Both the position numbers and the translations under genes were made by a program. 14,629 nucleotides of DNA from an uncultured Methanomassiliicoccaceae archaeon. GTDB taxonomy: Archaea; Thermoplasmatota; Thermoplasmata; Methanomassiliicoccales; Methanomethylophilaceae. This document shows, piece after piece, positions 6,497-14,629 of this stretch. The first letter of the stretch is position 1. The number at the start of each line of letters is the position of its first letter. Location: assembly GCA_945492685.1 (NCBI GenBank), contig CALYUZ010000003.1, forward strand, positions 1 through 14,629, in the 5' to 3' direction. The notes under the pieces were generated by a model that saw nothing but the letters and a program-made list of their open reading frames with translations, made no database searches and was not told where the DNA came from.

Positions 6497-8227
6497 TCAG
6501 TCCATGCTGAAATAATCCACGCTGGACATCTTCAGGGTGGCGACCTCGTCCATCCCACCGTTCGAATGGTACTCGTACTTCACCGGATACAGATGACCGT
6601 CGGCCATCCAGACCCTGAACTGGTAACCATCTCCCTTGATGTCGTACACCTTGCAGTTGACCTCCCCGTAGATGGAGGCCAGGGTCTCCTCCCCGACATA
6701 GGACATGGGGGGATCCACACGATATATGTCCCAATAATGGTTGGACGTCTCGTATACGGCGGCATATTGCCTCTGGAAGATGATCTGGAACACGGTCGTC
6801 ACATCTTTGTCATCCAGCGTACCGGAGTACACGACGACATCGCCGACTTCGAACGTATCCAGATCACGGTTCCCACCGACGGCGGATGCGAACGAGAGAT
6901 ATGTTGTCAGGATCCTATCCTCATCCGAGTACGAGATCGTGTAGACCACATCATCGAACACACCGACACTCGTAATCAGAGAATCATTGTCCGTATTCTC
7001 GGTCGTGGTCACAACGAGCTTTGTTCCCATCGCGGTGCCTATGAGGGAGAGGGATTGTATCGATCCGGGTTGGGGATAGGTGATATCAACAAAACCGCTC
7101 TTGCCGCTGGACAACTCCGTGACGCGTCCCTTGATCAGCCCTGTGTGAGTGCCGGTCACTGAATCGCCATCAACGGAATCGATGACGAATATCATCGGTT
7201 CTGCATCTATCGTGATGCGGAAATCATCGATATCGTTCATGATGGTGGTCGTGTTGTATATCGTGACGTCCCCTACGGACGGGGAACTGAGTCCGGATGA
7301 ATCATACCCGGGGATGACGGGATAGATAAACGATGTTCCGATGATGGAATACATCACATCAACACCCTTGTACATGTAGAGGACGGAGTCGTCGTGTCCG
7401 ACGTAGTATGTGTCATCACCGGAGACGAGTACATCGCAGAGAGCGTAGAAGGGACCGACCTCGATTATGCGTGTGTCCTTTACGGTTGCTCCCTCGGGGA
7501 TCTCGAACATCTGCCTGTAGGCACCGAGGATATCGTCGACCTTCATGTTCTCGGTACCGCGTTCAGGTTCGGAACCGGTGTAGTTGATGTGCATCACGGT
7601 GGCGGAATCACCGTCTACCTCTTCGACGACGGTGACGAACACCCTCGTCACATCCTTCACGGTCATCTTGAATCCGTAGAAGTCACCTGCACGTACCTCG
7701 GATGTATCCGACTCATATATCGCCGGAGGCTCGTCATCAACCAGGGATGTGGAGAGCAACATGGTCCCGAACCCGTCCGAGTATGTCTCCTTCAGAAGGA
7801 GACCGTTGGGATCGACCCAGTATGTCTTGTTCCCGTCTGTGTAGACATCGCACTCCACCTCCTCGGGGATCATCTGAATGGTCTCCTTTTCGACAAAGGT
7901 CAGACCTTCGACGTCACATAACACACACGTGACGATCAACCCGTTCGGTGCTGTGTAGATACCTTCGTACAATCCATCGACCCACAGCACATACTCGGAA
8001 TCCTGCTCGCCCTGGTTCACGAGGACGAGTCTATAATCATTCTGGTGACCTTCCGATGTCCATATCCCGACTTCGACGTAATCCCCAAGCATCTCCTGGG
8101 TACGTACACCTCCGTCATCGGAACCGGAATCCAAGGTCAGGTAGGAGAACAGCAGACAGACCGCGATCACTATCGTGGCGACAGCGGCCAGCTTCATGTT
8201 TCCCGAGATCTTTTTATCGAGATTCAT
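6497..8227 (-). CDS. Secreted or membrane-anchored repeat protein of unknown function
   Basis: I do not recognise a family for this 576-residue protein. One hydrophobic segment (about residues 12-30) after a short KK-containing N-terminus predicts a signal anchor with the rest outside the cell. There is no convincing lipobox and no second membrane segment. The exterior is acidic and rich in Thr, Ser, Val, Asp and Tyr, suggesting beta structure. About four related modules are visible. They begin at GDYV (48), AGDFYGF (180), VGDVTIY (318) and VGDVVVY (461). Modules 1, 2 and 4 contain a second motif of the type CDVY..G..TYWV (C126, C264, C525); module 3 has lost this Cys. DGDSAT/DGDSVT recurs in modules 2 and 3. 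A TATA-like TTTTAAT 25 nt upstream and a terminator downstream make it monocistronic. A surface role is inference. Confidence 0.75.
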   Translation of the reverse strand: MNLDKKISGNMKLAAVATIVIAVCLLFSYLTLDSGSDDGGVRTQEMLGDYVEVGIWTSEGHQNDYRLVLVNQGEQDSEYVLWVDGLYEGIYTAPNGLIVTCVLCDVEGLTFVEKETIQMIPEEVECDVYTDGNKTYWVDPNGLLLKETYSDGFGTMLLSTSLVDDEPPAIYESDTSEVRAGDFYGFKMTVKDVTRVFVTVVEEVDGDSATVMHINYTGSEPERGTENMKVDDILGAYRQMFEIPEGATVKDTRIIEVGPFYALCDVLVSGDDTYYVGHDDSVLYMYKGVDVMYSIIGTSFIYPVIPGYDSSGLSSPSVGDVTIYNTTTIMNDIDDFRITIDAEPMIFVIDSVDGDSVTGTHTGLIKGRVTELSSGKSGFVDITYPQPGSIQSLSLIGTAMGTKLVVTTTENTDNDSLITSVGVFDDVVYTISYSDEDRILTTYLSFASAVGGNRDLDTFEVGDVVVYSGTLDDKDVTTVFQIIFQRQYAAVYETSNHYWDIYRVDPPMSYVGEETLASIYGEVNCKVYDIKGDGYQFRVWMADGHLYPVKYEYHSNGGMDEVATLKMSSVDYFSMD

Positions 8228-8248
8228 GAAGAGCGATGAATGTAGGTG

Positions 8249-8255
8249 ATTAAAA
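8249..8255 (-). promoter_or_regulatory. TATA-like element of the repeat protein gene
   Basis: TTTTAAT on the minus strand is centred 25 nt upstream of the ATG at 8227, consistent with leaderless transcription. Confidence 0.4.
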
Positions 8256-8349
8256 CCGTATGCATCGATGGAGAATCACGGGAATGGATGTGAAAGGATC
8301 GGGAGGAGTGGCAACTCGCCATCTCCGAAGTCCCAAAAAGATTTGAGGA

Positions 8350-8365
8350 CAGACCGGAAGGTCTG
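8350..8365. other. Small inverted repeat in the spacer downstream of the parvulin gene
   Basis: CAGACC and GGTCTG pair around a GGAA tetraloop. It lies past the parvulin terminator and upstream of the repeat-protein promoter. It may be a second terminator; neither side is strongly T-rich. The rest of the 186-bp spacer 8228-8413 shows nothing further. Confidence 0.35.
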
Positions 8366-8392
8366 ACCGAATATGCTGGACACAGATGTAAA

Positions 8393-8406
8393 GGGGCCTC
8401 GGCCCC
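8393..8406 (-). terminator. Hairpin terminator of the parvulin gene
   Basis: GGGGC/GCCCC pairs around a 4-nt loop and on the minus strand is followed directly by TTTACAT. It starts 7 nt after the parvulin stop. Confidence 0.6.
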
Positions 8407-8413
8407 ATTGTTT

Positions 8414-8692
8414 TCATCTCTGGCCGGTGATGTAGATCACATGCCAGCCGAACTGGGTCTGTACGATGGTGACGTCCCCGGGGTTGTACGAGAATGCCGC
8501 ATCCTCGAAGGGCTTGACCATCTGACCGCGTCCGAACCATCCGAGGTCTCCGCCCTGCCTTCCGGAGGGGCATTTGGACCTCTGAGCAGCGAGCTGTGCG
8601 AAGTTCGCACCGCTCATGATCTGGTTGTAGAGGTCGTAGGCCTCCTGCTGTGTGTCCACAAGGATGTGTGAGCAACGTGCCTGTCTTACCAT
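8414..8692 (-). CDS. Single-domain parvulin-type peptidyl-prolyl cis-trans isomerase
   Basis: The whole 92-residue protein is one rotamase domain with no signal peptide, so it acts in the cytoplasm on proline bonds during folding. The parvulin signatures are all present: CSHILVDT with H9, SKCPSGRQGGDLGWFGRG with C41, the MVKPFEDAAF stretch with M58 and F62, and QFGWHVIYI with H84. It resembles bacterial Par10 and the small PinA-type parvulins of mesophilic archaea, which lack a WW domain. It probably came from bacteria, which is inference. A TATA box centred about 27 nt upstream of ATG 8692 and a terminator behind it suggest a monocistronic, leaderless mRNA. A longer frame covering 8250-8732 in another phase is only its shadow. 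Confidence 0.9.
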   Translation of the reverse strand: MVRQARCSHILVDTQQEAYDLYNQIMSGANFAQLAAQRSKCPSGRQGGDLGWFGRGQMVKPFEDAAFSYNPGDVTIVQTQFGWHVIYITGQR

Positions 8693-8716
8693 GGTCCGCG
8701 TAATCCATCCAACAGG

Positions 8717-8722
8717 TATAAA
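8717..8722 (-). promoter_or_regulatory. TATA box of the parvulin gene
   Basis: TTTATA on the minus strand is centred about 27 nt upstream of ATG 8692, within the 40-bp gap to the DUF531 stop codon. Confidence 0.55.
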
Positions 8723-8732
8723 GCGTTGCCAT

Positions 8733-9278
8733 TCAGCGGATCAATCCGAGTCTCGATCCGACCGCACCGCACACAGCGCCCAGAGCGGTGCATGTCTCCA
8801 GCGAGAATCCGCCGGGAGTGATGTCGAGGTTGTACCTGGGGATGGAGGATGTCTTCTTCGGGATGCCGTGGGGGCCGATGCCGAACATCAGCAGGATGCT
8901 CTGACCGTGCTCCACCATGTCCATGAGCTGGTCCAGGGTGATCTGCTTGGAGGCGTCGGGCTTGCTCGTGGTGAGGACGGCCTCTCCGAGCTGCGGGGGG
9001 AATCCCCTGTCGGGGTACGGGAACTTCATGAAGCGTCCCTTCTCGGCGAGGTCCATGAAGTATCCCCCGTGGGCACCGATGCTGGTGGTGCCGGCGATCC
9101 ACTCGGCCACCTCCACAGGTGTGCGGGTCTCCTCGGGGATGGGGAATCCGAAGAGGGCCAGGTTCATGTCGAAGGCCCTGGCGAGGTCGCCTGCACGGGC
9201 TATGGTGCGCCTGTGGGGCTCCCTGAAGTTCTGATCGTATGAGTTGTAGAGTCCGATTGTTATCCTTCCGCGTCCCAT
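8733..9278 (-). CDS. DUF531 family archaeal protein (possible SPOUT-type RNA methyltransferase)
   Basis: The 181-residue protein matches my memory of the archaea-specific DUF531 family: ITIGLYNSYDQNF at the start, FDMNLALFGFPIPEE, GFPPQLGEAVLTTSKPD in the middle and LDITPGGFSLETCTALGAVCGAV near the end. Its function is not established. The C-terminal part, with FGIGPHGIP followed by a Gly-rich turn and SLETCTAL, resembles the knotted SAM-binding region of SPOUT RNA methyltransferases; that link is inference. A longer reading to 9401 adds Arg-rich sequence that overlaps a small ORF in another frame, so ATG 9278 is preferred. An AGGAGG ribosome-binding site sits 8 nt upstream, inside the end of that small ORF, whose stop codon is only 2 nt away. 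The two are therefore likely translationally coupled. Confidence 0.82.
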   Translation of the reverse strand: MGRGRITIGLYNSYDQNFREPHRRTIARAGDLARAFDMNLALFGFPIPEETRTPVEVAEWIAGTTSIGAHGGYFMDLAEKGRFMKFPYPDRGFPPQLGEAVLTTSKPDASKQITLDQLMDMVEHGQSILLMFGIGPHGIPKKTSSIPRYNLDITPGGFSLETCTALGAVCGAVGSRLGLIR

Positions 9279-9280
9279 TG

Positions 9281-9436
9281 TCAGGTCCTCCTGCGTGCGA
9301 CTATGGCGTATGCGTCGCCGTCCATGAAGATCTCGTGGTCGGGGTACTCGGCCTGGAGGCGCTTGATCTCCGACATGACCTCGGACAGCGTGAGCTCGCA
9401 TGTCCGGATGTCTATGAGTATCTTGTCGGGTTCCAT
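9281..9436 (-). CDS. Small conserved-looking protein of 51 residues upstream of DUF531
   Basis: The ATG at 9434-9436 opens a 51-residue frame beginning MEPDKILIDIRTCE, followed by a helix-like LSEVMSEIKRLQAEYPD and ending in EIFMDGDAYAIVARRRT. Its stop is 2 nt before the DUF531 start, and its last codons supply the DUF531 ribosome-binding site. The regular strand-helix-strand pattern, acidic composition and tight coupling all argue for a real gene. I do not know a function; similar short proteins occur beside DUF531 genes in other archaea as far as I recall, which should be checked. No TATA box is seen upstream, and it begins 35 nt after the tRNA-Phe 3' end, so it may share the tRNA transcript. 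Confidence 0.75.
   Translation of the reverse strand: MEPDKILIDIRTCELTLSEVMSEIKRLQAEYPDHEIFMDGDAYAIVARRRT
9287..9292 (-). promoter_or_regulatory. Shine-Dalgarno sequence of the DUF531 gene
   Basis: AGGAGG on the minus strand lies within the last codons of the 51-residue ORF, 8 nt before ATG 9278. It decides the DUF531 start and implies a leadered, polycistronic mRNA. Confidence 0.65.
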
Positions 9437-9471
9437 AGCGTCGCCCCTTCAGAATGGATTGGAGAAAGTCA

Positions 9472-9547
9472 TGGTGCCGTGAGCCGGGCTCGAACCAGCG
9501 ACTTCAAGATCTTCAGTCTTGCACTCTCCCAACTGAGTTACCACGGC
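9472..9547 (-). tRNA. tRNA-Phe (anticodon GAA)
   Basis: The minus strand folds as a standard tRNA. The acceptor stem is GCCGTGG/TCACGGC, the D-stem ACTC/GAGT, and the anticodon stem CAAGA/TCTTG with the 7-nt loop CTGAAGA, giving GAA. The variable loop is 5 nt, the T-arm is GCTGG/CCGGC with loop TTCGAGC, and the discriminator base is A. The 3' CCA is encoded (9472-9474). No intron is present. Confidence 0.96.
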
Positions 9548-9574
9548 GTGATTCCTCCCTATGGACATTTCGTA

Positions 9575-9580
9575 GATAAA
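9575..9580 (-). promoter_or_regulatory. TATA box of tRNA-Phe
   Basis: TTTATC on the minus strand (within CCTTTATCTACG) is centred about 30 nt upstream of the mature tRNA 5' end. Confidence 0.5.
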
Positions 9581-9598
9581 GGTTACGGATTGGAAGTC

Positions 9599-9622
9599 GC
9601 CTCCCGGGCCTTTCCGGGAGGC
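9599..9622 (-). terminator. Hairpin downstream of gyrA
   Basis: A perfect 9-bp stem GCCTCCCGG/CCGGGAGGC with a 6-nt loop starts 8 nt past the gyrA stop. It is not followed by a T-tract on the minus strand, so it may protect the 3' end or act as a weak terminator. Confidence 0.5.
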
Positions 9623-9630
9623 GGATGTTT

Positions 9631-14038
<4,408 letters not shown>

Positions 14039-14044
14039 CTATGC

Positions 14045-14051
14045 TATATTA
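14045..14051 (-). promoter_or_regulatory. Proximal TATA box of gyrBA
   Basis: TAATATA on the minus strand is centred 31 nt upstream of the gyrB ATG, which predicts a start of transcription only a few nt before the ATG. It directly abuts the alternating CG/TG tract on its upstream side. Confidence 0.55.
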
Positions 14052-14054
14052 AGT

Positions 14055-14085
14055 CGCGTGCGCGCACACGCGTGCGTGCGTGTAT
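14055..14085. repeat. 31-nt alternating purine-pyrimidine tract (Z-DNA-forming) in the gyrB-arsR spacer
   Basis: Every step from C14055 to T14085 alternates pyrimidine and purine, nearly all CG, TG or CA. It contains the perfect palindromes GTGCGCGCAC (14058-14067) and CACGCGTG (14067-14074), and a CGTG repeat. Such tracts flip to left-handed DNA under negative supercoiling. It lies immediately upstream of the proximal gyrB TATA box. A 13-nt polypurine run (14094-14106) follows on the arsR side. Confidence 0.9.
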
Positions 14086-14091
14086 TATAAA
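14084..14091 (-). promoter_or_regulatory. Distal TATA box candidate, gyrB side
   Basis: TTTATAAT on the minus strand would start transcription near 14060 and give gyrB a leader of about 43 nt containing its ribosome-binding site. Its plus-strand reading ATTATAAA could also drive arsR with a longer leader. Confidence 0.4.
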
Positions 14092-14131
14092 GTGAGAGAG
14101 AAGGAACGGGACAATCGCAGATGTCGGGGGC

Positions 14132-14155
14132 AATGGTTTATATGTTTAAACCATT
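14132..14155. promoter_or_regulatory. Inverted repeat overlapping the arsR TATA box (candidate operator)
   Basis: The arms AATGGTTTA (14132-14140) and TAAACCATT (14147-14155) are perfect 9-bp inverted copies, with centres 15 bp apart and a 6-nt spacer. The site covers the TATA box and the predicted start region of arsR. A dimeric winged-helix repressor bound here would block TBP, so autoregulation is likely. Confidence 0.65.
14137..14143 (+). promoter_or_regulatory. TATA box of the arsR-type gene
   Basis: TTTATAT is centred 24 nt before ATG 14164, predicting a leaderless mRNA and fixing the start at MDLETIRE. Confidence 0.65.
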
Positions 14156-14163
14156 CGACTATT

Positions 14164-14571
14164 ATGGACCTGGAGACAATCCGCGAGGAGAGGGTGTCGC
14201 TCATAGACGGGTTCCGCAGATGCGGACCACTTCTGTCGGCGATAGGTGATGAAAACAGACAGCGCATACTGATAGCACTCCTGAAGACCCCCGGAATGAG
14301 GGTCGAGGAAATCAAAGACCACACAGAACTGTCGAGACCGGCCGTCTCCCATCATCTGAAGGTGCTGAAGGATGCAGGGGCGATAGTCATGCGCAGGAAG
14401 GGAACCATGAACTTCTACTTCCCGAACTGCGACCCGGATGTCTGGGACGGGATGAACAACCTCACGGAGAGGATCTGCGAGGTGACCAGGGCCATAAACG
14501 AGAACCTGGACCTGGAGGAATGCAGGAGGGAACTGATGGATGAGTACGATCAACCTAAGATGAACACATGA
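14164..14571 (+). CDS. ArsR-family winged helix-turn-helix transcriptional regulator
   Basis: The 135-residue cytoplasmic protein has the ArsR fold. GPLLSAIGDENRQRILIALL (21-40) forms the first helices. The recognition helix region is LSRPAVSHHLKVLKDAGAI (56-74), followed by a wing at RRKGTMNFYF (77-86). The C-terminal helices (about 92-125) probably dimerise. The metal-sensing ELCVCDL motif of ArsR/SmtB is absent. Cysteines are at 20, 89, 105 and 120, so a redox or other ligand signal cannot be excluded. The perfect inverted repeat over its TATA box suggests it represses itself; whether it also acts on the divergent gyrBA operon is unknown. The frame runs open upstream to 14080, but that stretch carries the promoter and operator. 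Confidence 0.9.
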   Translation: MDLETIREERVSLIDGFRRCGPLLSAIGDENRQRILIALLKTPGMRVEEIKDHTELSRPAVSHHLKVLKDAGAIVMRRKGTMNFYFPNCDPDVWDGMNNLTERICEVTRAINENLDLEECRRELMDEYDQPKMNT

Positions 14572-14592
14572 TTAGCATTAGATGTGTTCATC
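14559..14592. terminator. Strong hairpin overlapping the arsR stop codon
   Basis: GATGAACACAT (14559-14569) and ATGTGTTCATC (14582-14592) form a perfect 11-bp stem with a 12-nt loop. The stem begins inside the last arsR codons and includes the first base of the stop. It is not followed by a T-tract. The remaining 37 bases to the window end show no supportable feature. Confidence 0.5.
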
Positions 14593-14629
14593 GTGCCCCT
14601 AAGCTGGGCGATTCGACCTATCCGGGTCA

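Noticed and set aside
8250..8732. A 160-codon minus-strand frame around the parvulin gene
   Set aside because: It is out of frame with the parvulin, covers two terminator-like hairpins and a promoter, and shows no domain.
14055..14085. Reading the CG/TG tract as a CRISPR unit, replication origin or ordinary microsatellite
   Set aside because: There is no repeat-spacer pattern and no origin-box cluster or orc1/cdc6 gene nearby. The alternation is strict while the unit is not, which fits selection for Z-forming structure better than slippage of one unit.
14550..14629. Possible tail of a convergent minus-strand gene at the right edge
   Set aside because: One minus-strand frame is open for about 25 codons from the edge, but it is too short, overlaps a hairpin and has no recognisable sequence.

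Overview
The window looks like chromosomal DNA of a mesophilic euryarchaeon of the Thermoplasmata, most likely a gut-type Methanomassiliicoccales. The archaeal signs are a geranylgeranyl-transferring UbiA enzyme of ether-lipid synthesis, a DUF531 protein found only in archaea, and TATA boxes centred about 24-30 nt upstream of most start codons, so that many mRNAs should be leaderless. A bacterial-type gyrase (gyrB-gyrA), a small parvulin and moderately high G+C fit that lineage. The lineage call is inference; no 16S rRNA or methanogenesis gene is in the window.

Left part (1-6411): a partial SEC59/phytol-kinase-like membrane protein on the minus strand is divergent from a UbiA prenyltransferase that probably adds the second geranylgeranyl chain of archaeal lipids. 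Then come a fumarylacetoacetate-hydrolase-family enzyme and an RlmE/FtsJ-type rRNA 2'-O-methyltransferase (both minus), followed on the plus strand by a MATE transporter, a tRNA-dihydrouridine synthase and PurM of purine synthesis. All of this is housekeeping.

Middle (6412-9547): back-to-back hairpin terminators separate purM from a large minus-strand gene. That gene encodes an N-terminally anchored extracellular protein of unknown function built from about four diverged beta-rich modules. Then follow a 92-residue parvulin prolyl isomerase, a DUF531 protein, a previously easy-to-miss 51-residue ORF two bases upstream of it, and tRNA-Phe(GAA). The tRNA, the small ORF and DUF531 may form one transcript.

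Right part (9599-14629): gyrA and gyrB overlap by 8 bp as a gyrBA operon on the minus strand. They are divergent from a small ArsR-type winged-helix regulator on the plus strand. The 146-bp divergent spacer is the most unusual stretch. It holds a 31-nt strictly alternating purine-pyrimidine CG/TG tract, a strong Z-DNA former, between two candidate gyrB TATA boxes, and a perfect 9-bp inverted repeat that overlaps the arsR TATA box. My main hypothesis is that the Z-forming tract is a supercoiling-sensitive element at the gyrase promoter, and that the inverted repeat is the ArsR autoregulatory operator. GyrA itself carries Leu and Glu at the positions of the classic quinolone-resistance residues. 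It also has a degenerate GyrA box in the usual place and a better RRGGKG box in a later blade.
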